The translations under genes were made by a program, and so were the position numbers. From Galerina marginata (lineage: Eukaryota; Basidiomycota; Agaricomycetes; Agaricales; Galerinaceae), in the NCBI GenBank assembly GCA_023014335.1, contig JAECYW010000017.1, positions 310,001-374,000 of the forward strand: a stretch of 64,000 bases of DNA, written 5' to 3'. The notes under the pieces are model-generated. The model saw nothing but the letters and a program-made list of their open reading frames with translations. It made no database searches and was not told the DNA's origin. Of this stretch, positions 47,028 through 59,219 are shown piece by piece (position 1 is the stretch's first letter; each line of letters starts with the position of its first letter).

Positions 47028-47705
47028 ATGTCGCTAACTCTTTCCGACGATGACAAGGACGACATCCTTCTGGCCTGCAGATACGGAGACCTAGAAGATG
47101 TCCAAGCTTTCGTCAAGCAACACGGAGCGTCGTCTCTAACTGACATTCGCGAAGAAAATGAAAATTCTGTCCTGCATATGGTTTGCGCAAACGGTCATGT
47201 AGGTGGGCCCATCAGTCAATTTTTTTTCGCCTTAGATTATGATCTGATAGCGGCAGGATAACTTTTAGATCTGTTGAACTACCTCCTCCCTGTCCTACCA
47301 TCGACGTTGTTAGCCTCGAAAAACAAGGCGGGATCGACGCCTCTTCATTGGGCGGCCCTTAACTCCCAGCTTGATATCGCTCAAAAATTAGTGCAACATC
47401 CAGATGGACCTGGTCGCGATCTGATAGATATCAAGAATGCGGCTGGCCGTTCACCCCTGGGCGAAGCCGAACTTGCAGGATGGGAAGAAGGCGCAAGATG
47501 GTTTGTCGAAATGATGAATTTAGACCCTGAAGGGCCCACAGAGGGTAAGGGAGATGATGCCGGAGACGAGGAGAACATTGTGGGTACGGAAGACGGGAAC
47601 CACCGCGATATTGAAGTCGAAATAGAGGACGCCGACGGTCAGATAGCGAAGATGACTTTATCAGCGCCGAATACCAGCGATGCGCCCAAGAGTTCTACCT
47701 CGTAG
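47028..47705 (+). CDS. YAR1: Ankyrin-repeat protein, Yar1-like ribosomal-protein chaperone
   Basis: Two exons (47028-47202, 47269-47705) encode 203 residues. The start MSLTLSDDDKDDILLACRYG is followed by ankyrin-type helices DLEDVQAFVKQHG, NSVLHMVCANGHVDLLNYLL and GSTPLHWAALNSQLDIAQKL, then GRSPLGEAELAGWEEGARW and an acidic C-terminus. Size, two to three repeats near the N-terminus and the acidic tail agree with yeast Yar1 (200 residues), which escorts Rps3 to the nucleus during 40S assembly. The donor after GTAG at 47202 is needed to read HVDLLNY. Assignment rests on overall architecture, so another small ankyrin protein cannot be excluded. Confidence 0.8.
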
Positions 47706-48337
47706 CCTATTCCAATCTCGGCACCTAGTTCCAATAACCTAATTTTGCATCCGAATACAGGCATACTTGGCTTCAATTCACATAAGTTCCCTCGTTTATT
47801 CCCGTCTGTCTTCCATTCGCATGTCGCATTTATCTTGTGGTTGGGATGACTATAATTAATGCATCCACCACTAACTTCTGTTTGAAGGACATTCAGCTTC
47901 TGTGGCCTTCATAGCTGTGCTCCTTGTACATTGTTATCTGCAAGTAAGTAAGTGGGAATTGTCGTTCACAAGACGATAGTATGGACACCTTTTGGTTGGA
48001 TCGGTTGAGTGCCGGCACTCTCAACCGTCTCCCAGTGTCTATGGTCGTCGGCATAAGATCCTCACTAGGCCACACTGATTGCAGAGCTCTCCGGAGTTAT
48101 GTGCAATATGCCCGATGTGTGGATAGTTCTTGGATAGTTCTCATTTTTTTGCTGATCAGTCAGGGAACAGCGGGCCGCTGACTGCTCTGCTTTGATCCGG
48201 ATCCCGGAACAGGATTTAAAACCCGAACTTTGCCCGAACTATCACTACTTTCAGGCTCGAACTTAAAAGGCCGGGTCATACAAAGTTTTCCAGCGGACGT
48301 AGAGCTTCCTCTGGCCACTTGAAATGCTCTTCTGGCC
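47706..48337. other. Intergenic 3' of Yar1
   Basis: About 630 bases with no gene recognised; includes the Yar1 3' UTR. Confidence 0.45.
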
Positions 48338-48715
48338 TTACCTTGCTTTTCTTTTCTTTTGACAATCTACACTGGGACCACCTATGTACCCCAAGCTGCA
48401 TTCCGGAGTTCCGCTCGTTGGGGGATCCAAATTCTTGACCAGGAAACACACGATCTCTTTAATCTTAGAGCCGGGGGACTGGATAACGAATCTTAACCCG
48501 TTCTGAAAGTTTAATAAATCCTTATAAATATGACTGCCTGGGCAATCGTCGACAACTGTAACCGTATGCTGTGCATCGTCCCCTTCACAGGTCTCGGAGG
48601 AAAAATTCTGCCATGACTTTCTACTCAACGGCCATTCAAACTTCAAAATGACATCTGGGACCTTGGCCGATGCTCGCTCCTGGTGAAACGAGGAATGGTG
48701 GCCTCGTCCGACGTT
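48338..48715 (-). pseudogene. Possible fungal-type kinase (FunK1-like) N-lobe fragment
   Basis: A minus-strand frame reads NVGRGHHSSFHQERASAK, then VPDVILKFEWPLSRKSW and continues to KRKAR. A Gly-rich turn, a following lysine in a VILKF strand and WP fit the first strands of the fungus-specific FunK1 kinase N-lobe. No catalytic HRD or DFG-like region follows in the next 500 bases and no start exon was found, so it is at most a fragment. The resemblance is weak and from memory. Confidence 0.3.
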
Positions 48716-50539
48716 TAGCCAGTCATGTCAACAACGTTCGGGGTAGTGATGTCGACCTCTCCTCAGGCTCCGAATTCGTCGTCGTCGGATTTGAGTGTGA
48801 AAGGCGGTTAGCCGCGCGAAACCGTCAGCTCTGGAGGTATCTCACCACCCAATTGTGTGATTTCCCACATTGAAGCACTAACAATCCGGCTGGTGAGCAT
48901 CTGTTTTCTAATAATCACAATGAACTTAATGGGCTAAACTACTGATTTATTTAAATCCGTCTTTACCCTCGTGGAGCACTTCCCCACCCCCTTCAGAACG
49001 GACGCGTAATATGCACCGCATACCAAGCCCTGCCTCTGCGAGTAATATTGCATCGAGATTTTCACTTCAATGATCGCCGTCGTGAGCTCTTCCTTTCACG
49101 TATGCTTCTTCACAATCTTGTGCTTCTCAATGCGCGTGTTCTGACGATTTCGTACATTTGAATAGATGTGGCTGACCCTGTCAGCTCTATTGAGAACCCA
49201 ATTAATTCTTGCTTCCACCGCCTTCCAAGGTACCCGACGTCTGTCATTGTCCTTGAACGCCTATTGGCTTGTTACTGGCGTTCAAAGGGACGCATACCAG
49301 AATATTACCCCACCACTCGCGACCGTTCGAGAGATATAAATAATTTAACACCTTGTAGACATCCGAAAATGACTATGGATCCATAGATAGGGAAAATAAA
49401 TTCTTCAAACAGTCCGTAATCCACCCTGTAACCACGATGAATGAGGTAAAGCTGAATATTGCCTGTGTGATGCTACTGCATCAGCTTGCCAGCTCACCGT
49501 CTTTCCAACTCAAAATCAATTCAAGAAGACCCAACCGTCTAGAAACGACCGGGAAAGAATATCGAATCTGGCATCTTTATTGGATACGATATAAAGCATG
49601 TTACATACCTATGCATAGGTATGCATTTGTCCGATTCAATCGTAGGGTATAACTATCTAATAATCTATGCGGTTCCGTCCCTAGATGTCTGGAACCAGCT
49701 TGGAGCCCCGGCAGATGTGATCTCATCAGTGACCTATCGCCCGCGGCGTTCGTGTGTAAATAAATCCCAAGCGAACAAGTGATTCGCACAGAGGCAGTCA
49801 AGTTCAAGGATACGAGAGAATATTTTTCGTCATGAGGACACCATAGTTTAAGGAATTACTTAAAACTGTAAGTTAGCTAATGCGTCAACGCGTCGACAGT
49901 CAACGGCAGGGATCAGGGAGCCAATAGTATGCCAACAAATTGAATCCCAGCGCATTATTCGATTGCATCTGTCCATCACGTAACGATATTACACCCTGGT
50001 TTTCTTGGACTTGGACCTGTTGCAAAGAGGCATTGTCGCGGTCTTGTGAGTCGTTTTACGGTATTCTTCAAACCTGTCCCTGGAGCTAGTACCTCATGAA
50101 GAGATAGAAGAAATATGCTTCGAAATGGATTCCGCCGGGATACCCGAAAGGTTGACAGAGTATACCAATAATATCAACGGAAGACTGAATAACGATAGGT
50201 TATCATTCGAAGCGGAACGGAAATGACAACCCCAGAACGATAGGACCTGGAACCCGGGGCCTGAACCCATGCCGAGCAAGGAAACGTTGTTGACTCACTT
50301 AGACAGATGTGTGTATTTATTATTCTAAAAGTCCTCAAGTTGTGGATTCTTGAAGGCGGTGATGATTTCAATTTTCTGCAGACGCACAATTTGATTCCAT
50401 CAAGGCTAAGTCCGAGATCGTCGCCGTCTCTCGATATGGAACATTTGTGATGGCTTGTGCCTTGAACCGGCATTGATAAATTCAGTTCTGAATTTACATC
50501 TTCATCCAGAACCTCTTCCCTCTTCCCTCTATCCTGCTA
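48716..50539. other. Intergenic, 1.8 kb
   Basis: No gene or mobile element recognised. Short open frames lack recognisable domains. Its right end is the promoter of the FAD enzyme. Confidence 0.45.
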
Positions 50540-53256
50540 ATGCCCCCTACATTTGTTTCTCTCTCTGATCAACTGTACGACGAACTTGGCTCTGCTTGCC
50601 GGGGTCAAGTTTATCGTCGAAGTGATCCTGGGTGCGCCAAACTTTCTTCCAAATTGTCTGAACCTCTCGCTTACCACTCGATTCTGGCGCAGGTTCTCTG
50701 ATTATTCGAAAATATTCAACGGGAATGTCGTCTCCTCTGCTCAAGCTGTGGTGTGCCCATTGGACGCAGAGGACGTCAGCAAGTGCTTAGTTTCATATGC
50801 CCTACACACGCAGTGCTTAATTCACTCTACAGGATTGTAATGTTTTGCACCAAGCACTCACTGTCGCCGTCAGTAAAAGCTGGCGGATACGGAACGGCAG
50901 GCTGGGCAATTGGGGGTGATATCATTATCGATATGAGTAAGCTCGTGGAAGTCGACATTGAACCCCCGAAGGAAGATGGGTCCTTCACGAGTTTGCGCGA
51001 TGTGGCGTCTGTTCATAGCAAGGGCAAGAAAGTGGTGGTGCCGTCCTCATCCACAAACTCCGCAAAACGACGGAGAGAGGACGACGATAATCTTCGTCAT
51101 TATGACTCCGCATCTCAAGCTGTGGCGTCATTTCTACGCGGTCCTCCGTTCTCTGCTTCGCCTGCAACCACAGACGGGCCCTCTCCAAGCATTCGACGTC
51201 GCGTTGACGGACCCGGATCTTCATCTGTATCCCCTTTACAGTCTTTACAGGCATCCTCAAGTTCTTCCAGTGGATCAGTTTCTTCCAGTGATCTTGAGGG
51301 TTTTCGAGAGCGATCAACTTCTACACTTGGCACCACACCATCACCACCTCCTGTTCGTGATAGCGCATCCATCCCAACGACCGTAAGTGGACCAACCACG
51401 GGTAACAGCACTAACGACGGACCTCGCGATGCAAATCCCTTCGGCTATCTCGAGACCACAAGTAATTTCCCTCCGGCGCCTCCACCCACCGCGTTACAGT
51501 CCACTTATAACTCGGTTCCATCACTAGCTTCCTGGGCGCCACCAAATTTAATTTTTGCCAATGCCCCAGGAGGTTTTGAATCGATGCACATTCCAGCTCA
51601 GGCTGAACCTATACATGCACATGCCTACGTGACCTTTGGTGCGGGCATGAGACAGAAGGAGATTGACACATACACAGCTCAGCAGAAACTCGAGGCCAGA
51701 TATATTACGGGTGTTGGCGATGGAATCCCCTATCACGTCCCTTTGTCAGTCTATATTCTTCACATCCGATTCGAAACTAACTCTGTTGATTCATATGTAG
51801 TGCGGCGCACCCCGTCGGATCTTCTATCATGCTTCTAGGAGGGTTCGGATTTCTGAGTAGGCTTCACGGCCTTAGCATAGACAATCTCGTGGAAGTCGAA
51901 ATGGTTCTAGCTGACGGTCGAATCGTGATAGTAAGTGAGAACGAGTACCCCGGTGCGTCCCCGCCTCAGTTCATGGAACATCTACTTGTGATCTAAGGTC
52001 TTTCCGTTGGCAGACCTTTATTGGGCAGTCAGAGGTGCTGGACCCTGCTTCGGAATAGCCACGCGGTACAAAGCAAAGGCATATCCTGTTCCTGTTGTCT
52101 TCGCAGGCAACCTTATCTAGTCAGTTTTCTTCGAGGACGCTTCACATTTAAGGTTGCATTCTGAGACTTTCTTCTCACAGTCGTTTCAACAAGGCCACAG
52201 CCCCTTCTCTGATCAAGCACTTCCGTGACTGTGTTAAAGGAGCTCCACGCGAACTTTATGCAAACATTCTTCTTACGGCAGGGCCAGCCGGAAAAGATTC
52301 CCTCATGGTCGTCCAAATGTGCTACGTTGGCTCACGAGAGAAGGGCCATGAATATCTTTCCGCGATATCATCATGGGACGGAGAACGTTGTCTGTTAAAC
52401 GAAGTAGACGAAAAGAGTTTTTTGCACCAACAGGACAGCGTTGCGCAAGTCCTGCGTGGAAAAGGTGCTCCCTGTATGTTTTGTTCTGGCTTTCTCCAGA
52501 GCTAAATATGTTTACTCCATCAGCTGGCCGACAGTGGTTCATCCGCTCGGCCCTGATATCGTCCTTGCCCGACGATATCATAAATGACACCGTCATGCAA
52601 TTTGCAGACACCCCAGTTGGTTGTAGTATGTGTCTTCGTTTAGTTTTACTCCCGTCTTTATCTTGCCAAGCTTTACTCACACTTCTTGGTGCATAGCTTG
52701 GCTTTTCGAACTTGCTGGTGGCGCAATTGGCGATTTTGAAGACACGTGTGTACCCAAATCACAGCGCGAGGCCGCTTTTACGATAGCTGCTCTCCATCAA
52801 TGGGAAATGGATATCGACGACGACCGCTGCATCGATTCCGCGGAAGAAGTGAGTCTTCGTTTGTTATTAAGCTCAGTTCGCTGACCTTTATACTACAGTG
52901 GATTGCAGGCACCTTAAAGCCAGTGCACGTGGGAGGGCCGTTCCCAAGTGTGAGTTTGCAAAGCTGTTTTTCCACTACTCACTCTTTACCCCGCATGCTT
53001 ATGTGCCTCTTACGTGCCCTATCTCCAGTTCGTTGGTCGCCATGAGCCAGCTGAACGCATCAAAGCTTGCTTCGGGGACAATTGGGCCCGTCTATGCGAA
53101 ATCAAGGGCCTCTACGATCCCAAGAATATTTTCAGGAATTCTTTATGGCCTCTTGATGCAGCCGGCGAGATAGTGGAGCCAGAGACACATGAACCCCCTA
53201 CTCCGGAGTACTTAACAACATCCATTAGGGGCCAGAAGCGCAAAATCTTCAAATGA
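50540..53256 (+). CDS. FAD-linked oxidoreductase (BBE/PCMH type) with large internal insertion
   Basis: Ten exons (50540-50655, 50693-50782, 50833-51744, 51801-51952, 52014-52119, 52181-52473, 52524-52625, 52697-52848, 52899-52949, 53029-53256) give 733 residues. FAD-domain landmarks are QAVVCPLDAEDVSK, SVKAGGYGTAGWAIGGDII, then after the insertion LEARYITGVGDG, AHPVGSSIMLLGGFGFLSR, LADGRIVIVSENEYPDLYWA and VRGAGPCFGIATRYKAKAYP. The C-terminus has the berberine-bridge-type end ...LCEIKGLYDPKNIFRNSLWP. Such enzymes oxidise alcohols, sugars or secondary metabolites. Residues about 135-320 are a Ser/Pro/Thr-rich segment inside the FAD-binding half, which accounts for a length well above the usual 450-550. 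No signal peptide is seen. The substrate is unknown and no biosynthetic cluster surrounds it. Confidence 0.85.
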
Positions 53257-54988
53257 TCTTCCAGTATTGTCTCTCTAGTGGAGAGATGTCTCCGACTCAA
53301 CGACATGAACAGTTGAATGTTGCTGATAGATGTCCCCCGCGCTTGGGTTATCTTTTATCGTTTCCACTCTGTACATTAGATCTGGTCTTCATTCTATACT
53401 TGGTTTGGAGGTTCGAAGTTTTCTTGTATTTAAATGTTGTACCAACTGTTCATATATAATCATACATCGATTCTATTAAAGACGAGGGGGATATTTGCAG
53501 TGACTCTTAGAGGCCTGGTTGCTTTGTTGGAGAAGTATACAAGGTATGTATTCTCGAGCGTCTATATCATCGCAATAGCCTATGCCTTTTCCGTCATGCT
53601 TTAGTTGGTTCCGACAGGTGACTCAACGCGAATAGTCTGATAATTCCATAACAAATCCACGGTTTCAAAATGTTCCTATTATGCCATTAAAACCTTTTCC
53701 TTCAGGGCCAATCAATTACCCGAAAGAGATAGGCGCTTTGACGTCGGGCGCTTACTTACGCAACATCGGAGTATCAATTCTGTTAAGGAACGGACATAGT
53801 TCGTTTGTCAAGATTTGAAGGGTCCCTCCGACTCGGACCCACTGGTGCAGGATCCCGCGCAGAATGGTCCCATAATGATCATGATACCACCCAGTGGCAG
53901 CCAGCAGGCGCTGTGTCATCCGCCGCCATTTTATGACCAGTGGCGTGGAGTCGGTTGGCAGCATCGGCCTGAGATCGGGCCAATTGCAACGCGACAGCAG
54001 CGGTAGAAAGGAGAGCGCGAAAGTTCAGCTTAGTCGTATCAGAGATCACCCTCGAACTCACTGCAAGGCTAGATGACGTTCCAGTCTAAGGTGACTTAAT
54101 TAACTTTTCATGCATTCGTGAAGCTCCGAAGCTCTGTCGTTTGTTTTCAACAGGGTTGGTTATTCTAAACCGTGCAAGCTGTCAGATATAGCACCTCTGT
54201 TTCTTGGTTTCGGAGAAACCTTTACTTGCAAAATTTCTTGCGCAAACCAGAACGTCTGGGGACTACGGTCTACCTCACTTGTTTAAAAGCCCGCCATTAC
54301 TCGAGTATATAGCAGCTGTCAGAGATGCAGTGTTCAGAGCACCATGCATGGGTCACCGGAAGTCGGTTGGAGCCAGCTTAATACAAACGAACCAGTCCAT
54401 TGTACGCGTCCCTGGTTAGGTTTATTGATACAGAATTTTTTTTGGCCTCCCATAGGTATGTATGTATCCAAGATGATCTACGTTTGTACCGATGTATAGC
54501 TTGTAGTGATAATTACAGAGTGGAAAAGAAATAGAGGGGATGACGACGAGACAGGCAGTGAGTAAGTGAGTGAGTGAGTGAGTACATACATACATGTAAA
54601 CCTTCCGAGAAGTGGTGAGCAAGGGATTGAATGATGCAGATACCTGAGAAAGATGACAAAATAAAATAGAAAGATGGGGATGAAGTGTTGATGATCAGAT
54701 AAAATATGTCGGAAGTGAGCAGGAGAAAGTGACAACAAGAGCAACGCCCAGGAGGAGAGGGCCCAGAGGGGGAGGGGTAAAGGGGAGATAGAAAGCACGG
54801 TGCACAGCGTGGGTTGAAACTCGAAACAAAATACAATATTAACCGAGTCCAATAAATGGGAGTGCAGGAAAAGATGGGATCTCAGCAGCAGATGATGACA
54901 GATGGAAAAAGAAAGATGGATGAGATGGAGAATATAATATCAGGGATGAGATGCCAGCGGGGAAAGAAAAAACACTTGTCCTTCCAGT
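53257..54988. other. Intergenic region with GTGA microsatellite
   Basis: Holds the 3' UTRs of the converging FAD and RhoGEF genes. A (GTGA)n/(CATA)n microsatellite lies at about 54557-54595. Minus-strand frames at 53752-54061 are protein-like in places (LNFRALLSTAAVALQLAR) but could not be built into a gene. Confidence 0.45.
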
Positions 54989-57900
54989 CTATGCATTAAA
55001 CGACAGCGGCTCCAAAAAACTCGCCAGCGCCCACCCAACTACACCATTCCCATCTCGACACAGCAGCAGACAATCTTCGCCGTCGTCCACATACAGAGGC
55101 AGCTTCGGGTGTATGCTCGGGTGTCCCGCCTCTTGGAGGACCTCATAGAGGTCGCCTTCTTTCAGCGTGAAGAAAGGGAAGGAGTAATACGACACGGACG
55201 CAGGCGGCTTGCACGGGTGGATCACCTGGCAGACGTACTTCGCCGGCTTGGACACCCACGAATCGCGCTGGGAAGCAGTAAGCGGCTGCGGGTCGGGGGG
55301 CACGGTAGATGACGTGGCGTTGCTGGCGCTGCTGCTTCCTGACCCGGTGAAGAACGATGTGATGGATTTAACAGACCCGGACCGTTTTCTCGCGTGCGTA
55401 GGGCGTTCTTTCGACTTGCGTTTCGGACTTGAGCCACTGGGTTTTGGCGGAGGGGCTGTTTGACTCTTCGAGTTGGTGAGTGGTGTCCTGTCTCTGCCCC
55501 GCTCGCGCTCCCTCTGTCTCGTTGGTTCTTGCAGCTGGAAATCCTGATAAGGCTGATACTCATCCCAGCTCTCCTTCACAGGCGGCTGATAATACATGTT
55601 GTCGCCCTCCACAACATATCCCGCGCCATTCGTCAGTGGCAGCACTCCAGTATTCGTCCGCGTCGAGGCAGCTGTTGTCAGTGATGCCTGTTCCGGGTTG
55701 ATCGGCGACAAAGGCATCGACTTCATCCGCGTAATACCCTGCCTTGAGCTCGAGCCTCCAGAATGCGGGTTCTGCCCGCCTTCAAATGGAGGCGGCATCA
55801 TGCCCCCATGCGTCGCCATGTACGCCGTAAAATCTTCCTCCAAATGCCCCTGAGTTCTCCGCCGACTGGGCGGCTTGGAGGCGTCCTTCGGTCTTGACCG
55901 GGTGCTGTCCTGTGACGATGGCCGCCTCCCGCTGCTCACAGTACTCTCCAACGTGCTGGCATCACTCACACCCCGACCTCTTCCTCTTCTTCCCGTATGC
56001 ACAGAACCAAGCGGCAGAGGCGCAGATACCGAATATGAAGACGGCCCACCGCCAAGCTGCGATGGCGCATATGTCGTCGGTGCCATTCCTGCAAGACTAA
56101 GAGAGGTAAGTGGGAGCATACTGGCCGATGACGATGCATGGACTTGCTGCTGCCTCTTGTGGGCAGGCGAGTGTGACGGCTCGAGTGCTGCGAACAAGGA
56201 CTGAACGACTGCGGCATTGGTTACCGGTTTGCTGCTTCCGCCAGACTGCTTCGAGTTTTTGCTTTCTCTATCCCTCTCCCTCTCCCTCTCCTTCTCTCTT
56301 GTTGACTGCGAAGGCGGCGGAGACGAAAACGCAGGCGTCATCGGCATGTAATAGTTGGGATACGCAAAGTATTGCTCCTGGTTCGCATAATTCGGCGTCA
56401 TCGGTGGATGAGCTTTCGGCGTGGGCTGCAGATGCGGAACAGGCTGCATAATCCCAAGAGCTTTCACCACCTCGTCCACATCCGCCCACCGAGCACACCA
56501 CACTGCACACGTCTCCTCCCACCCGGCGTTCAGCTCGCCCTCCACCCGCAGCATCTCCCATAGTTCCGCCCAGTGCTCTTTCACGTCCCGCCAGAAGCGC
56601 GTCTGGATCGCTGCCAGCCTCCGCACGAAGATAGCAAAGCCCTGGTGCATCAGCGCCAAATACGTGGGCAGCTCAGCAGCCAGCTGACCCCTTAGCGCCA
56701 AATAATTCGTCGACGCCGCGAGCAGTGACGGCGGTGGGCGGTTCTTCTGCGACACAGGCATCGTCAGCAGGTGGTAGTGGTACGGCTCCTGCTCGTTCAT
56801 CGACGCCAGGAGCTTCAATGGCTGGTTCATCGTCATCAGGAGGTGCGCCATATCCTTGAGCAGCTTTTCGTTGATCGCGGCCTCGAGATCCGCCGTCAGC
56901 GGCATCAGGCCCTTCTTCACCACCTCCATGAACGCGTCAAAGGCCTCTGAGCCCTGCTCCGACGAGAGCCCGATGACTTTGCCGAAGGACAGCGCCCAGG
57001 TACGCAGGCCGAGCATCACGTTTGCCATCATCTTGCCCCAGTCCACTACGTTCTTGGCGAACTGCTGCGCGAACACCTCGAGCCGCTTCAGCTCAGCCTG
57101 CATGGCTTCCACCTGTGCCGCCTCGCTGTTGCCTTCTGTGAGGTGCGACACCCGCATCGTCGCTGCCGTTACGCCGCCATGCCGCAGGGACTTGACCTTG
57201 GACAAATTCACCGACGCTGCAACACCGACCGTCGCATTTGGCTTCTTGGGTGTTTTCGACGTCAGCACGTCCTTGACTACTTCAGCACGCCGCCGACCCT
57301 CGTTCACGTTTCGCGCAAGCTCCTCGATGCCCTCACGAGCTAGCCGCAGGTTCTCCTTGTCAGGATTGGCCTCCGGTGTTTCGTCAAGGATCGTCGACAG
57401 CAGGAGTGGGTACTTCAACAGCCGTTGGACAGGCTTGATCAGCAGCGAGGCCAGGTCCCATGCGTGTGACACAGAAGACGCCACACTCTGCGTGTAGCTC
57501 AGATACGCCGTCAACGCAGGCGTTTGCGGCAGGTTCTGCAGATGCTGCAGCGCGGTCGGATGTCGAGTGATGTAATGCTTATACGGCCTTTCAAAATCGG
57601 GTATCTGCGCACACGGCCCACACAGAATACGTCAACTCCGGTAAAAAGGGAAAATAAAAAAAAAGGGTAGCGGATCGAAACTACGCACAATTCTAAGAAA
57701 TAACGCTCCGATGAAATCTTCGCCCAACCCTCCTTCTACTACGGAACCTAGTGCTAATTCTAGCTCCTCGGTGAACATGTCGGCCAGCATGGCGAGTTCT
57801 GAGATGTTGCTGAATATAATTTTCGCGTCTTCGGCTGTCATTGGCGGACCGAGCGATGCGGTGGAAGAGTCGGATGAGGTGGAGACTGTGCGGGAAGAAG

Positions 57901-59219
57901 AGCCGGATGAGTTGGGCGGGGTTATCGGCACGCTATGGAGCGGAGCTGTCTGGCCTAGAGTGTAAAGAGTACGTTAGTTTGAAGTTCATAAACAGTAAGA
58001 ATGGTCGATCGGAAAGACTGTAGATCAGAAATAAAACCTGCTAGCAGGAGAAAGAGCGGAGTGGCTCCAATTCAAGTCTACCCTCGGACTTGCAGAACAG
58101 CCTAACTATCTTATCACTGGACTGTATCTGAAGGAGAAGGGTGTTTCAAGGACCGACAGGAATGGAGGTGCAGATTGTGATTTAACACAAGAGCACGCCA
58201 TCCGAATGTGAGTCGGAGGAAAGTGGAAAGGAATACGCGAAATGAGGGCAGTAAACCACCCGATCACTGAATGTGCCAATCCGTCATCGTGACAAGGTGT
58301 CATGAAAACGCGATTCTGGGTGCACATAGGGAGCAGTAAGCTCCAAAAACAGTCGGACACTGGTTCCGAGGAATTGGTCGGAAAGGAAGAGAGGTCCGAC
58401 CGAGCCAGGTGCGCAGGCAGTTTGAGCTGCACGCGTCCTAAGCCTGTCGCAAATTTCGGCCCTCCATGCAGCTACCCACGCATGCCTTGGCGAACGGAGA
58501 AAAAAATGAGCATGAAAATAAGAAAAATTGGACTTGCCTAATGCCAGAGGAATGTGTACTTCGCGAATAAGCGCGAGGTCGGAAGCGTACGCTCTTTCAG
58601 AAGAGAGCAATTCATGCATTGCATGGTGTCTTTTCGTCATAGTTGCTGTTTGTGACACGGAAGGCGCCGCAGAGGAGCTGGAGGAAGGCGAGGGTGAAAT
58701 GTTTGAGTCTGTGGGGTCATCTTCGAGATCGACACTGAGTGGCGAGTCCGGTCTGTCAGGAAGGGATTTTGAGAGGATGTCTCCACCAAGAGACGAAGTG
58801 GAGTTGGCTGCGTCTGCCAAGGGGTCCATGAGACCGTCAAGAGATGGGAAGCTGTTATGTCTTGCCCTCATCTGGAAGGTTGCAGGCAGAGGAGCGTCTG
58901 GGATGGCCGAGATGTCGTCTGTGGGTGTCTGTGGTGACACAGGGGAGTCCAGAGTGAGTATGGAGGTGCTACTTGAGGAGGCAAACGGGTGAGTTGCGGA
59001 TCCTGGAAACTGGGAAGAGATTGACCGTGCAGGGGGGCGTAAAGGAGACCGTGCAGGAATAGGAGGAGAGAAAGAAACGGAAGTGGTCAAGGGGGGCACA
59101 GAGGACAGGGACGGTCTAATAGCCACGCGGTGTGAACGAGGCGACGTGCTTCCCGTGTTATTTCTTGAAGAGGACGATGGTACTGCGACTGCCCCCACCG
59201 CTGTTGCACCGAATTCCAT
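54989..59219 (-). CDS. Rho guanine-nucleotide exchange factor with DH, BAR and SH3 domains
   Basis: Three exons (58538-59219, 57689-57954, 54989-57604) give 1187 residues. After a Ser-rich N-terminus the DH domain begins near residue 190 (HHAMHELLSSERAYASDLAL) and includes HAWDLASLLIKPVQRLLKYP around residue 365. A helical BAR-type region follows at about 480-690 (QAELKRLEVFAQQFAKNVVD through RRLAAIQTRFWRDVKEHW). A long disordered stretch with acidic, Arg and Ser repeats leads to a C-terminal SH3-like domain (about 1105-1187) with LKEGDLYEVLQE and VVGWALASFLEPL. DH plus BAR is the architecture of fission yeast Gef1 and animal Tuba, exchange factors for Cdc42. The first intron is 583 bases and has a GC donor. 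ATG 59219 is the first in-frame ATG. Confidence 0.88.

Noticed and set aside
56110..57497. Plus-strand frames opposite the RhoGEF
   Set aside because: Shadows of the 2.6-kb minus-strand exon encoding the BAR and linker regions.
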